A DNA stretch of 64,000 bases from Thalassospira sp. ER-Se-21-Dark (GCF_017922435.1 NZ_VDEZ01000002.1:806001-870000), one strand, 5' to 3'. Shown: positions 20,108 through 28,974, counted from the first letter of the stretch. Notes: generated by a model not told the origin, from the letters alone. Numbers and translations are program-made.

Positions 20108-21625
20108 TTAGTTGGCAAACAACGCCTTGTGCTCTTCACGCAGGACATTCTTTTGCACCTTGCCCATCGCATTACGCGGCAATTCATCGACAAAGAACAC
20201 GCGCTTGGGCACCTTGAAGTTGGCAAGCTCGGATTTAATCGCCGCAATCACGCCCTCTTCGCTTAAGCCGTCTTTTTCTTCCGGCACGATCACGGCAACA
20301 ACCGCCTCGCCAAAATCGGGATGCTGAACGCCGATCACCGCACTTTCAACAACGCCCTCCATTTTGTCGATCAGGGTTTCGATTTCCTTGGGATAAACGT
20401 TAAACCCGCCGGAAATGACCAGATCCTTGGCGCGCCCGACAATATGGACATAGCCCTTGGCGTCGATCTTGGCGATATCACCAGTTATGAAGAACCCGTC
20501 TTTGCGGAATTCCTCGGCGGTTTTTTCGGGCATCTGCCAGTAACCGGCAAAAACGTTCGGGCCCCGTGCTTCCAGCACGCCAATCTCATCCGTACCAAGA
20601 ACATTGCCGTCTTCATCACACACGCGCACTTCGACATCTGGCAGTGCCGGGCCAACGGTATGAACGATGCGCTCGCCACCCAGCGGATTGGACGTCGCCA
20701 TGCCCATTTCCGTCATGCCATAGCGCTCCAAAAGCGCCTTGCCCGTCCGCTCCTTGAATGCGGTAAAGGTCTCTGGCAGAAGCGGTGCGGATCCGGAAAT
20801 GAACAGACGCATGTTTGCGGTGACATCCTTGGTAAAATCATCACCAGACAACAGACGCACATAAAACGTCGGAACCCCCATCATCACCGTACTGCGCGGC
20901 AAAAGCGCCATCACCTGGTCACGATCAAACTTCGGCAGGAAGAACATCTTCGATCCCGACAGCATCACACAATGGCACGCAATGAAAAGCCCGTGGGTAT
21001 GGAAGATCGGCAGGGCATGCAGCAGGGTGTCGTCGGCCTTAAAGCCCCAAAGCTTTTCAAGCGTTGATGCGTTCGACCAAAGGTTCATCTGGCTCATCAT
21101 CGCACCCTTGGGCTTGCCCGTTGTGCCCGAGGTATAAAGTATGGCCGCCAATTCATCGTCGTCGCACGCGACCGGCGCAAAGTCAGAGGGTTGCGATGCC
21201 GCCCCGTCCATCAGGCTGCCCTCAGACTGCATGCCCAATGTCAGAACATGCGCAACACCCTGCTGGTCCGCGATAGCCTTGACCTCATCTTCGCGATGGG
21301 GCTGACAAACAAAGATCACCGGCGACGCGTTATCCATGAAATAGGCAAGCTCACCCGCCTGATACGCGGTATTCAGCGGCAAATAAACAAGGCCCGCACG
21401 GATGCAGCCAAGATAAAGAAACAGTGCCTCGGGGGATTTATCGACCTGAACGGCAACCCTGTCGCCTTTCTTCGCACCAAGCGACGTCAGAAGTCCGGCG
21501 ATCTGTGCCGATGCTGTGTCCGCATCGCCATAGCTATAGGTCTTGCCATCTGGCGTCTCAATCAGAACTGATGACAGATCGGCCGGAAACCGGTCGCGTA
21601 TGCGCATAAAAAGGCTGTTGGTCAC
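20108..21625 (-). CDS. matB: Malonyl-CoA synthetase-like acyl-CoA ligase
   Basis: The 505-residue enzyme belongs to the AMP-forming acyl-CoA ligases and is most like MatB, which activates malonate (or methylmalonate) to its CoA ester. The P-loop ILYTSGTTGKPKGAM is near residues 163-177, the YGMTEMGMATSNPLGGER segment fits malonyl-specific members, and the C-terminal catalytic lysine lies in NAMGKVQKNVL. I place the start at the GTG at 21625, because GGGGAAG lies seven bases upstream; the frame runs up to 21709 but would read through a perfect hairpin. No malonyl-CoA decarboxylase is nearby, so the acid is not certain. Confidence 0.8.
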   Translation of the reverse strand: MTNSLFMRIRDRFPADLSSVLIETPDGKTYSYGDADTASAQIAGLLTSLGAKKGDRVAVQVDKSPEALFLYLGCIRAGLVYLPLNTAYQAGELAYFMDNASPVIFVCQPHREDEVKAIADQQGVAHVLTLGMQSEGSLMDGAASQPSDFAPVACDDDELAAILYTSGTTGKPKGAMMSQMNLWSNASTLEKLWGFKADDTLLHALPIFHTHGLFIACHCVMLSGSKMFFLPKFDRDQVMALLPRSTVMMGVPTFYVRLLSGDDFTKDVTANMRLFISGSAPLLPETFTAFKERTGKALLERYGMTEMGMATSNPLGGERIVHTVGPALPDVEVRVCDEDGNVLGTDEIGVLEARGPNVFAGYWQMPEKTAEEFRKDGFFITGDIAKIDAKGYVHIVGRAKDLVISGGFNVYPKEIETLIDKMEGVVESAVIGVQHPDFGEAVVAVIVPEEKDGLSEEGVIAAIKSELANFKVPKRVFFVDELPRNAMGKVQKNVLREEHKALFAN

Positions 21626-21652
21626 TGTACTGCTTCCCCGAGAATTCGTTTT

Positions 21653-21677
21653 GACCGGCAGGTTTGCCCTGCCGGTC
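21653..21677. repeat. Perfect 10-bp hairpin upstream of the acyl-CoA ligase gene
   Basis: GACCGGCAGG (21653-21662) pairs with CCTGCCGGTC (21668-21677). A T-run follows on the plus strand only, opposite to the flanking genes, so its role as a terminator for them is doubtful. Confidence 0.5.
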
Positions 21678-21710
21678 TTTTCTGCGGGCAGCATAGTGCA
21701 ACCAACCATT

Positions 21711-21729
21711 ATTGGTAAACAAGTACCTT
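21711..21729. promoter_or_regulatory. Degenerate copy of the ATTyGGTA-N6-TACCrAAT repeat
   Basis: ATTGGTA, six bases, then TACCTTT, upstream of the acyl-CoA ligase gene. The left arm matches the perfect copies at 13683 and 23127 well, the right arm only partly. Confidence 0.35.
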
Positions 21730-21783
21730 TTTACCGCAATGATCGATTTTGTCTGTCAGTCAGACCGTGTTGGCCTTGTCAGG

Positions 21784-22968
21784 CTAGTCCAGTGCAACCG
21801 ACGGAAACTCACCGTCGATGTACGGGAACGCTTCACTGACCGTTACCTGTACCTCGGGGTGGAAACCGTTGAAATGGGTGGCCAACGCATTGCTATACGC
21901 CCCGATGTGACCAAACTCGATCCAGTCGCCTTCCCGGATATCGGCAGGCAAGGTCACAGTCGCCGGCAAGACATCCATATTGTCGCAGGTCGGCCCATAG
22001 ATGGTAAATTCCAGTGTCTCTTCCGGATCGAAATCACCTTCAATGCGCAACGGTCGCACCGGATAACGCAATTGCCCGGTCACGGTTTCCGACAGACTGC
22101 CGTAAACACCGTCATTGATAAACAGCGTATCTTCCTTGCGCAGATGCACCTGCGTGATCAGGGAAATACCGCTCGATACCAGCGCCCTTCCCGGTTCGCA
22201 CATATAGGTGGTATCAGGCATATCAAGCCAGCGGATACAATCCTTGATCTCGTCCATGAACTCTTCAAGGCTGGCACCACGCTGGTTCATATACTGGCCG
22301 GGGAAACCGCCACCAACGTCGATATGCTTGACCTTCACACCGGAAAAATCAACGACCTGACGGATAAGCTCGACCGCGATCCGATACCCGGTCGGTGTCG
22401 TGCATTGCGACCCGACATGGAAACACAAGCCCGCATGGTAACCGTATTCATCAACCTTCTTCAGAAGCTCGGCCGCCACCATCGGGCGCGCACCAAACTT
22501 GGCTGACAGGTTATAGGTCGCACCGGCAGGCGGTGTGGCAAGCCGCACATGGATTACCAGGTTCGTGTCGCCCTCGGTTTCCTCGCGAATTTTCTCAAGC
22601 TCCTCGGCGGTATCAATCACATAGTGATCAATTCCGAACACCCGATAGGCATTGCGGATGGCATCTCGGCTTTTGACCGGATGCATGAAATACGCCTTCA
22701 TCCCCGGGAATTGCCGCCGCACGATCGAGATTTCCTCAGGCGAAGCCGTGTCAAAATGACGCACCCCGCCTTCATGAAGATATCGCATGACCTCCGGATG
22801 CGGATTGCATTTCACCGCATACAGGACGTCTCCCGGGAACATTTCGACAAAGCGCTGCGCTGTTTCTCGAAGAATATTGGGTCTAAGGCAATACACCGGA
22901 TAGGAAGGCTTGAGTTCCTTAACAACATCGAACGTCGTATCGAAATGACGTGGCACAATATACTCCAT
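21784..22968 (-). CDS. Ornithine/lysine decarboxylase (fold type III PLP enzyme)
   Basis: The 394-residue protein is a eukaryotic-type (alanine-racemase fold) basic amino acid decarboxylase that makes putrescine and/or cadaverine. The PLP lysine is Lys53 in YAVKCNP, HVGSQ and the glycine-rich VGGGFPGQY bind the cofactor phosphate, EPGRALVSSG is typical, and the catalytic cysteine is about residue 328 in GPTCDNMDVL. Bifunctional ornithine/lysine use is common in alphaproteobacteria. No clear Shine-Dalgarno precedes the ATG. It is divergent from an aldehyde dehydrogenase gene, with a repeat-rich 243-bp region between them. Confidence 0.9.
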   Translation of the reverse strand: MEYIVPRHFDTTFDVVKELKPSYPVYCLRPNILRETAQRFVEMFPGDVLYAVKCNPHPEVMRYLHEGGVRHFDTASPEEISIVRRQFPGMKAYFMHPVKSRDAIRNAYRVFGIDHYVIDTAEELEKIREETEGDTNLVIHVRLATPPAGATYNLSAKFGARPMVAAELLKKVDEYGYHAGLCFHVGSQCTTPTGYRIAVELIRQVVDFSGVKVKHIDVGGGFPGQYMNQRGASLEEFMDEIKDCIRWLDMPDTTYMCEPGRALVSSGISLITQVHLRKEDTLFINDGVYGSLSETVTGQLRYPVRPLRIEGDFDPEETLEFTIYGPTCDNMDVLPATVTLPADIREGDWIEFGHIGAYSNALATHFNGFHPEVQVTVSEAFPYIDGEFPSVALD

Positions 22969-22973
22969 CGTTT

Positions 22974-23165
22974 ACCAATATCAGGCGCCCAGACACGTAC
23001 CGCCGCCGGGCTGGCCTTTTAGCCTGCCAAGGGTAGCAGCCCTTTTGCCGCCTGTCATGCGACTTGCATGTGCACGACACCGATTAGGGTACTAATTGCG
23101 CTTGATATTGCATCGCCCTGTCGATAATTTGGTAAACCAATACCAAATAACCAATATCGTGCGCC
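22974..23165. repeat. ACCAATAT direct repeats flanking the decarboxylase/aldehyde dehydrogenase intergenic region
   Basis: ACCAATATCAGGCGCC at 22974-22989 and ACCAATATCGTGCGCC at 23150-23165 match at 14 of 16 bases and sit at opposite ends of the gap, each close to a divergent start codon. A third ACCAATA lies at 23136-23142. Confidence 0.5.
23127..23148. promoter_or_regulatory. 8-6-8 inverted repeat upstream of aldehyde dehydrogenase
   Basis: ATTTGGTA and TACCAAAT are perfect inverted repeats separated by AACCAA. The layout equals the site at 13683-13704 (ATTCGGTA-N6-TACCGAAT). It lies 64 bases before the aldehyde dehydrogenase start, a likely operator. Confidence 0.55.
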
Positions 23166-23211
23166 CCACGCGGTTTACCGCAGATGCACGCCAACCCACA
23201 GGGAGCCTGAA

Positions 23212-24699
23212 ATGCCCATTGATCCGATCCTTGATCCATCCGTTCTGGCCAAGGAGCTGTCCGGTTATCATCTGATCAACGGTAAACTTGTCGCCCCGAA
23301 AAACGGCAAGACCTTTGATGTTCTTAATCCTGCCACGGGCAAGGTCATCGGTCAGGCAGCGGACGGTGACGCCGATGACGTCGCGATTGCAGTTGCCGCC
23401 GCCAAGGCCGCCCAGAAGGACTGGGCCGAACGCCCGGCGCGTGAACGCGGCAAACTGTTGGCCGAATGCGGTCGTATCCTGATGTCCCATGCTGAGGAAT
23501 TGGGGCGTCTGGTCGCCCTTGAATCGGGCAAGGCCCTGCGCACCGAAAGCCGGGTTGAGGCATCGGTTCTGGCCGATATGTTCGTCTTTTTCGGCGGACT
23601 TGCGTCCGAGCTTAAAGGTGAAACGGTTCCGTTTAACCCGAACATGATGACCCTGACCACCCGTGAGGCCGTGGGCGTCGTCGGTGCGATCATTCCGTGG
23701 AACGTTCCGATGATGCTGATGGCGATCAAGGTCGCCCCGGCACTGGTTGCCGGCAACGCAGTCGTCGTCAAATCCGCCGAAGACACCCCGCTTGCCGTTC
23801 TGCGCGTTTGTCAGATCATGCAGGAAGTCCTTCCGGCTGGCGTCTTTAACATTCTGTCGGGCTTTGGCCCGTCTTGCGGCGGCCCGCTGGTTGAACACAA
23901 GGATGTCAAAAAGGTTTCCTTCACCGGATCAGTTGAAACCGGCCGCACGGTGTATCGCGCCGCTGCCGAAAAACTCATTCCGGTCACCCTTGAACTGGGT
24001 GGCAAATCCCCGATGATCGTCATGGGTGATGCCGACCTTGATAAGGCGATTGCCGGTGCGATTGGCGGCATGCGTTTCACCCGTCAGGGACAAAGCTGCA
24101 CGGCGGCGTCGCGCATGCTGGTGCATGAAAGCCTGCATGACGAATTCGTCAAACGCCTGATTGATAAGGTCAACACCCTTAAAATGGGTGATCCGCTGGA
24201 TGAAGAAACCGACATCGGCACGATCATCAACCGCAAACAGTTCGACAAGGTTTGTGGCTATATCGAAGTCGGTGAAAAAGAAGGCGCAACCAAAAACGAA
24301 CTAAGCGCCCTTCCCACCGACAGCGCCCTTTCCGATGGCCTGTTTGTCCGTCCGGTGATCTTCACCAATGTCGATCCGAATGCGCGGATTGCCCGTGAGG
24401 AAATCTTTGGCCCTGTTGCCTGTGTGTTCAAGTTCAAAACCTTTGAAGAGGCCCTTGAACTTGCCAATGACAGCGACTTTGGTCTGGCTGCGACTGTCTG
24501 GACGACGGATCTTAAAACCGCCCTTGTCGCCACCAAGCGCCTCGAAGCCGGTTTTGTCCAGGTCAACCAGAACCTTGTTGTCCAGCCGAACCTGTCTTAT
24601 GGCGGGATCAAGCTTTCCGGTCTTGGCAAGGAAGCATCGCTTGAAAGCATGCTCGAACACTTCACCTACAAGAAGACCATTATCCTCAATATGGAATAA
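23212..24699 (+). CDS. NAD(P)-dependent aldehyde dehydrogenase
   Basis: The 495-residue enzyme belongs to the aldehyde dehydrogenase superfamily, oxidising an aldehyde to its acid. Catalytic Cys296 (RQGQSCTAASR) and Glu261 (LELGGKSP) are intact, as is the EIFGPVACVFKF segment. The aldehyde cannot be named from sequence; the divergent amine-forming decarboxylase hints at amino-aldehydes from polyamines, and succinate-semialdehyde-type substrates are another option. It is monocistronic and ends at a strong terminator. Confidence 0.9.
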   Translation: MPIDPILDPSVLAKELSGYHLINGKLVAPKNGKTFDVLNPATGKVIGQAADGDADDVAIAVAAAKAAQKDWAERPARERGKLLAECGRILMSHAEELGRLVALESGKALRTESRVEASVLADMFVFFGGLASELKGETVPFNPNMMTLTTREAVGVVGAIIPWNVPMMLMAIKVAPALVAGNAVVVKSAEDTPLAVLRVCQIMQEVLPAGVFNILSGFGPSCGGPLVEHKDVKKVSFTGSVETGRTVYRAAAEKLIPVTLELGGKSPMIVMGDADLDKAIAGAIGGMRFTRQGQSCTAASRMLVHESLHDEFVKRLIDKVNTLKMGDPLDEETDIGTIINRKQFDKVCGYIEVGEKEGATKNELSALPTDSALSDGLFVRPVIFTNVDPNARIAREEIFGPVACVFKFKTFEEALELANDSDFGLAATVWTTDLKTALVATKRLEAGFVQVNQNLVVQPNLSYGGIKLSGLGKEASLESMLEHFTYKKTIILNME

Positions 24700-24731
24700 C
24701 GTGTCTGTCGATTGACACGATTGGCCTCAAG

Positions 24732-24764
24732 AAACCGGGTTGCACGTGACGCAACCCGGTTTTT
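24732..24764 (+). terminator. Terminator after the aldehyde dehydrogenase gene
   Basis: AAACCGGGTTGC and GCAACCCGGTTT form a perfect 12-bp stem around ACGTGAC, with a T-run to the right. Confidence 0.9.
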
Positions 24765-24839
24765 CTTTTCCGATGCTTGACCTTGCGCGCGCAATCCGCA
24801 AAGGTGCGTTTCTCAAACACATCGAAACCCGGAAAGTAC

Positions 24840-24944
24840 ATGGCTATGTCTGCAGCTACTGACATCCTCGCATCACACTCTTGCCCGCCTCTTCGTGCCG
24901 GTGTGATCGCCATGATTATGGGTATTTCCGACCTGCGAATGTGA
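24840..24944 (+). CDS. Candidate leader peptide upstream of threonine ammonia-lyase
   Basis: A 34-codon frame opens with an ATG preceded by CGGAAAG and ends with TGA three bases before a perfect hairpin. It contains four Ile, three Leu and one Val codons, most of them in the last 13 codons (GVIAMIMGISDLRM), plus five Met. This is the arrangement of an amino-acid-sensing attenuator leader. It has no family match I know, the branched-chain bias is moderate, and it could be a chance frame. Confidence 0.35.
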   Translation: MAMSAATDILASHSCPPLRAGVIAMIMGISDLRM

Positions 24945-24946
24945 TC

Positions 24947-24968
24947 CCTGTCATCTGCGGATGACAGG
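24947..24968 (+). promoter_or_regulatory. Hairpin in the leader of threonine ammonia-lyase
   Basis: CCTGTCATC and GATGACAGG form a perfect 9-bp stem with a TGCG loop directly after the possible leader peptide. A T-run does not follow, so it is not a standard terminator. A second imperfect hairpin (near 25013-25036, GCCATCGCA with TGCGGATGGC) ends just before the AGGAG ribosome binding site. Confidence 0.45.
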
Positions 24969-25053
24969 ACCGGTTTAATACCGCTATTCACGCCATAAAA
25001 TATTACTATAGCCATCGCATCAGATTGCGGATGGCCGCAGGAGTACGGAAATC

Positions 25054-26274
25054 ATGACTGTTTCCTATCACGATATTGTTCGCGCCTCGGGCTTGCTCGA
25101 AGGCATTGTTGCGAAAACACCACTGGTAAAATCATTAACGCTTTCAACCATTTGCCAGGCGGATGTTTATCTGAAACTTGAAAATCAGCAATATACCGCG
25201 TCGTTCAAGGAACGTGGCGCCTATGTCAAACTGGCAAGCCTGACTCCCAAAGAACGCGAAAAAGGTGTTATCGCCGTCTCGGCTGGCAACCACGCGCAGG
25301 GTGTTGCCTATAACGCCAAACGTCTTGGCATTCCGGCCACGATCGTGATGCCCAAAAACACCCCCTACACCAAGGTCCACCATACGCGCTCACATGGTGC
25401 CGAAGTCGTTCTGACCGGCAACGTGTTTGCTGAAAGCCTTGAGGCTGCCGACCGCATCCAGCAAGAACGCGGTCTGACCTTCGTCCATCCGTTTGATGAT
25501 CCGCATATCATCGCAGGCCAGGGCACCGTCGGGCTCGAAATCCTTGATGAAAACAAAGACATCGACACGGTTGTCGTGCCGATTGGCGGTGGTGGTCTGG
25601 CATCGGGCGTTGTCACCGCGATCAAGTCGCGCCGCCCTGACATCGAAGTGATCGGGGTTGAGACCAAGCTTTACCCCTCCATGTATGAAGGCATACACAG
25701 CAAAGAATTCACCGGCGGTGGCGTTACAATCGCCGAAGGCATTGCTGTCAAACAACCCGGCGGCCTGACGCTTGAAATCTGCAAGGAAAAGCTCGATGAC
25801 GTCGTTCTGGTCGAAGAAAGCTCAATCGAACGCTCCATCCAGATGATGATCGAGATCGAAAAAAGCGTTGTCGAAGGTGCCGGTGCGGCCCCGCTCGCCG
25901 CCCTGCTTGATCACCCGGATCGCTTCAAGGGCAAGAAAGTCTGCCTGATTATCAGCGGCGGCAACATCGATACCCGCCTGCTGGCACAGGTTCTGATGCG
26001 CGGCATGGCCCGTGAAGGCCGCCTTGTTCGTGTCCGGATCGAAATTCCGGATGTCCCGGGCGCACTTTCAACGATCAGTGCCTTGATCGGCGAAGAAGAC
26101 GCCAACATCATTGAAGTCTATCACCAGCGCCACTTCTATGACGTCCCGGCAAAACAGACCGATGTCGACATGGTGCTTGAAGTGCGCGACACCCGGCACG
26201 GGCAACAGGTAATCGACCGCTTGATCAAGGAAGGATTCGGTGGTCGCCTGCTTGGCAACACGTCCCTCGACTAG
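25054..26274 (+). CDS. ilvA: Threonine ammonia-lyase (threonine dehydratase) with ACT domain
   Basis: The enzyme converts threonine to 2-oxobutyrate and ammonia, the first step toward isoleucine or a route for threonine use. The 406-residue length fits the medium form (PLP domain plus one C-terminal ACT-like domain). The PLP lysine is Lys52 in SFKERGA, the PLP-phosphate loop is VPIGGGGLASG, and the ACT-like part covers about residues 328-406 (VRVRIEIPDVPGALSTI). The ATG is preceded by AGGAGTACGG. It is monocistronic, with a leader that may be regulatory. Confidence 0.93.
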   Translation: MTVSYHDIVRASGLLEGIVAKTPLVKSLTLSTICQADVYLKLENQQYTASFKERGAYVKLASLTPKEREKGVIAVSAGNHAQGVAYNAKRLGIPATIVMPKNTPYTKVHHTRSHGAEVVLTGNVFAESLEAADRIQQERGLTFVHPFDDPHIIAGQGTVGLEILDENKDIDTVVVPIGGGGLASGVVTAIKSRRPDIEVIGVETKLYPSMYEGIHSKEFTGGGVTIAEGIAVKQPGGLTLEICKEKLDDVVLVEESSIERSIQMMIEIEKSVVEGAGAAPLAALLDHPDRFKGKKVCLIISGGNIDTRLLAQVLMRGMAREGRLVRVRIEIPDVPGALSTISALIGEEDANIIEVYHQRHFYDVPAKQTDVDMVLEVRDTRHGQQVIDRLIKEGFGGRLLGNTSLD

Positions 26275-26297
26275 GAACCCTTGCATCTAAAAATGAC

Positions 26298-26330
26298 AAA
26301 GGGCCGTTGGTGTTTCACCACGGCCCTTTT
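26298..26330. terminator. Terminator between threonine ammonia-lyase and flavin reductase genes
   Basis: AAAGGGCCG and CGGCCCTTT plus an inner TGGTG / CACCA pair around TTT form a long stem with one bulge, with A and T tracts on the sides. It can serve both converging genes. Confidence 0.82.
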
Positions 26331-26365
26331 CTTGTGTGAACTACATCACATCGCAAGCAACAACA

Positions 26366-26848
26366 TCAGTCACCCAGCGTGCGATACCGCCCACCGTAAT
26401 ACAGCAACGGCGCACCGGTTTCGCCCATCACCAGTTCCTGAACATGACCAACGATGATGCTGTGATCACCGCCTTCATGAAGGGCGTGACGTTCGCAGGT
26501 CAGGGCCGCAACACTGCCTTTAAGACGCGGCATGCCAAGGCTGTCATCTTCATATGCAACCTTGTCCCAACCATCCTGCCCGGGGGCTGAAAACAGCTCG
26601 GACACCTGCTTTTGGCTCTGGCTCAGGATATTGATGCAAAATCGTTTGGCATCCCCCGTGAACAGCGCATGAGTCGCCGCACGATGATCAACCGAAAATA
26701 ATACCAGCGCAGGATCAAGCGACACCGAGGCAAAGCTGTTGATGGTAATTCCCGCTTTTGCACCGTCTTGGGCACGGGTGGTTACAACGGCAACACCGGT
26801 TGTGAATTGACCAAGGCAATCGCGAAAATCGCGCGCAGAGAAAGACAT
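26366..26848 (-). CDS. Flavin reductase domain protein
   Basis: The 160-residue protein is a member of the flavin reductase/FMN-binding split-barrel family (RutF and HpaC type), which reduce FMN or FAD with NAD(P)H for a partner monooxygenase. CLGQFTTGVAVVTT near the N-terminus, GITINSFASVSLDPALVLFSV and HSIIVGHVQEL are characteristic. No monooxygenase gene lies next to it, so its partner is unknown. The ribosome binding site is weak. A TACCAATAT sequence lies about 25 bases upstream. Confidence 0.88.
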   Translation of the reverse strand: MSFSARDFRDCLGQFTTGVAVVTTRAQDGAKAGITINSFASVSLDPALVLFSVDHRAATHALFTGDAKRFCINILSQSQKQVSELFSAPGQDGWDKVAYEDDSLGMPRLKGSVAALTCERHALHEGGDHSIIVGHVQELVMGETGAPLLYYGGRYRTLGD

Positions 26849-27104
26849 ATTGAAGGAAGCTCTCGTATACCAATATGGATGGGTGACGCGTCCCGAATGG
26901 AGCTTGGGGAAAATGGCGTCTATTCACCGCGCTGTCAAACCTAACTCGCAGCTAATTTAAACGCGATGTTAATAAGATTAAAACTTAATAAGAGCATATA
27001 GATATCAGAAACACGTTCTGCACTGCCGCAGAAGGCAGATGTTTCGATGAACTCGGGGTTGATCGTTCAGGTATCTGGCTTGGGGTAGCGGAGAAGAAAA
27101 AAGA

Positions 27105-27959
27105 ATGTTCTTGATCATTGGTTATATCGTCGTAGTCGGCTCTGTCTTGGGTGGCTATCTGCCGCATGGCGACTTTGGCATTCTTGTACAACCGCTTGAA
27201 GTTCTGATCATTTTCGGGGCTGCGTTTGGTGCCTATTTGACTGCCAACCCGCTTGGCATCGTGAAGAAATCCTTCACCTACACCATTCGCGCCATGAAGG
27301 GTCCAAAGAAAAAGGCCGCCTATCTGGAACTTCTGATCTGCCTTTATGCGATCTTCCGCCTTGCGAAATCCAAAGGCGATCTTGCGCTTGAAAGCCACGT
27401 TGAAAACCCGGAAAGCTCCAGTCTGTTTTCCAATTTCCCGATGCTGATGAAAGATCATCATGCGATGGAATTCATGTGTGACTATCTGCGCTTGCTTACC
27501 CTTGGCACGACCAACGCCTATGAACTTGAAGCGGTGATGGATCAGGAACTCGAAACCCATCACGAAGAAGAACACGCAGTTGCATCTGCTGTGCAAACGG
27601 CTGGTGACGGCCTTCCGGCACTTGGCATTGTTGCCGCTGTTCTTGGCGTTATCGTTACCATGAGCTCGGTGACAGAACCGCCTGAAATTCTTGGTGGCCT
27701 GATTGCGGCGGCCCTTGTCGGTACCTTCCTTGGTATTCTCGGTGCCTATGGCTTTGTCGGCCCGACCGCATCTATCATCAAAAACACTGTGGACGCTGAC
27801 GGCAAATATTACAGCTGCATCAAAGCCGCCCTGGTTGGTCACATGCAGGGATATGCCCCGCAGGTCTCGGTGGAGTTCGCACGTAAAACCCTCCCGCATA
27901 ATCTTCGACCCAGCTTCAAAGAGCTTGACGAAGCGCTGCAAGACGCGCCCACGGCTTGA
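27105..27959 (+). CDS. motA: Flagellar motor stator protein MotA
   Basis: MotA forms the ion channel of the flagellar stator with MotB. The 284-residue protein has four membrane helices (two near the N-terminus, two near residues 165-230), the large cytoplasmic loop with IFRLAKSKGDLALESHVENPE (rotor-contact arginine and glutamate region) and the HAVASAVQTAGDGLPALGIV helix with the channel-lining prolines. It is the proton-type H-MotA group by its close match to alphaproteobacterial MotA. It is followed 40 bp later by motB. Confidence 0.96.
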   Translation: MFLIIGYIVVVGSVLGGYLPHGDFGILVQPLEVLIIFGAAFGAYLTANPLGIVKKSFTYTIRAMKGPKKKAAYLELLICLYAIFRLAKSKGDLALESHVENPESSSLFSNFPMLMKDHHAMEFMCDYLRLLTLGTTNAYELEAVMDQELETHHEEEHAVASAVQTAGDGLPALGIVAAVLGVIVTMSSVTEPPEILGGLIAAALVGTFLGILGAYGFVGPTASIIKNTVDADGKYYSCIKAALVGHMQGYAPQVSVEFARKTLPHNLRPSFKELDEALQDAPTA

Positions 27960-27999
27960 TTTTGCGATAAAAGATCTGGTTTAGAGGACAACGCAGCAA

Positions 28000-28974
28000 A
28001 TGCCCGATATCGTCATAAAAAAGATCAAAAAAGGTGGGCACGGGCATCATGGTGGTGCCTGGAAAGTTGCCTATGCCGACTTTGTGACGGCGATGATGGC
28101 ATTCTTCCTGTTGCTGTGGCTGCTTTCAAGCGCGACCGAGGAACAGCTGCAAGGCGTGTCGATGTATTTCACGCCCGAAACCATCTCGCAAAATGAATCG
28201 GGTTCCGGCGGTTTGCTGGGCGGCACCAGCCTTGCCGAAGAAGGTGCGCTACGTTCTGAATTCGGATCGCCATCCATCAGCATGGAAATCCCGCCGGTCG
28301 AAACACCGGAAGAACGCGAAGCCATCCGTGTGGCCCAGATGGAAGAACAGGAATTCAACGAGGCCCAGGAAGAACTCCTTAAGGCAATCGAAGCCAACGA
28401 GGAACTTCAGGGCCTTGAAAAGAACATCCGCATCGAAAACACCGATGAAGGGCTTCGCATCCAGATCCTTGACGAAGATGGCACCGCCATGTTCCCGAGC
28501 GGCAGTGCCGCCATGGCCGATCATACCCGCCTTCTGCTGCAACAGGTCGCAGGTGTGATTGAAAATATGCCACAGGATGTCTCGATCGAAGGCCATACCG
28601 ATGCCGTTCCGTTCAACCGCACGGACGGATATTCCAACTGGGAACTGTCAGCCGATCGTGCGCTGGCCACCCGTCGTGCGCTTGAAGAAATGGGGCTTGA
28701 AACCGGACGCTTTGCCAAGGTTGCCGGTCTGTCGGATACCGACCCGCTCCTGCCCGAGGCACCGGAAAATGAAAGCAACCGCCGCATCAGCATCACCTTG
28801 CTGCGTGGTACCGGCGAACGTTCCGAGCTTGAAGGCACCGGCGAAGCTGGCCAAAACGGACAAACTGCACCGACAGGTGCAGCACCCGCTGGCCCGGCAC
28901 CATCGCCGACACAACAACCGGCACAGGGTGAAAACCAGCGCCGCCCGACCTTCTCTGTTCCGTCACAACGGTGA
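28000..28974 (+). CDS. motB: Flagellar motor stator protein MotB
   Basis: MotB anchors the stator to peptidoglycan. The 324-residue protein has a short Gly/His-rich cytoplasmic start, a single helix with the proton-binding Asp27 (KVAYADFVTAMMAF), a periplasmic plug/linker rich in Glu, and a C-terminal OmpA-like peptidoglycan-binding domain from about 150 to 275 (SIEGHTDAVPF, NWELSADRA). The last 50 residues are a Pro/Gln/Ala-rich tail without a fold. Glycine- and histidine-rich GGHGHHGG at residues 12-19 is unusual in general but seen in alphaproteobacterial MotB. Confidence 0.95.
   Translation: MPDIVIKKIKKGGHGHHGGAWKVAYADFVTAMMAFFLLLWLLSSATEEQLQGVSMYFTPETISQNESGSGGLLGGTSLAEEGALRSEFGSPSISMEIPPVETPEEREAIRVAQMEEQEFNEAQEELLKAIEANEELQGLEKNIRIENTDEGLRIQILDEDGTAMFPSGSAAMADHTRLLLQQVAGVIENMPQDVSIEGHTDAVPFNRTDGYSNWELSADRALATRRALEEMGLETGRFAKVAGLSDTDPLLPEAPENESNRRISITLLRGTGERSELEGTGEAGQNGQTAPTGAAPAGPAPSPTQQPAQGENQRRPTFSVPSQR

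Noticed and set aside
26985-27941. Long open frame on the minus strand opposite motA
   Set aside because: It is the antisense shadow of motA; composition is unlike a protein (rich in His, Arg, Cys) and it has no family features.
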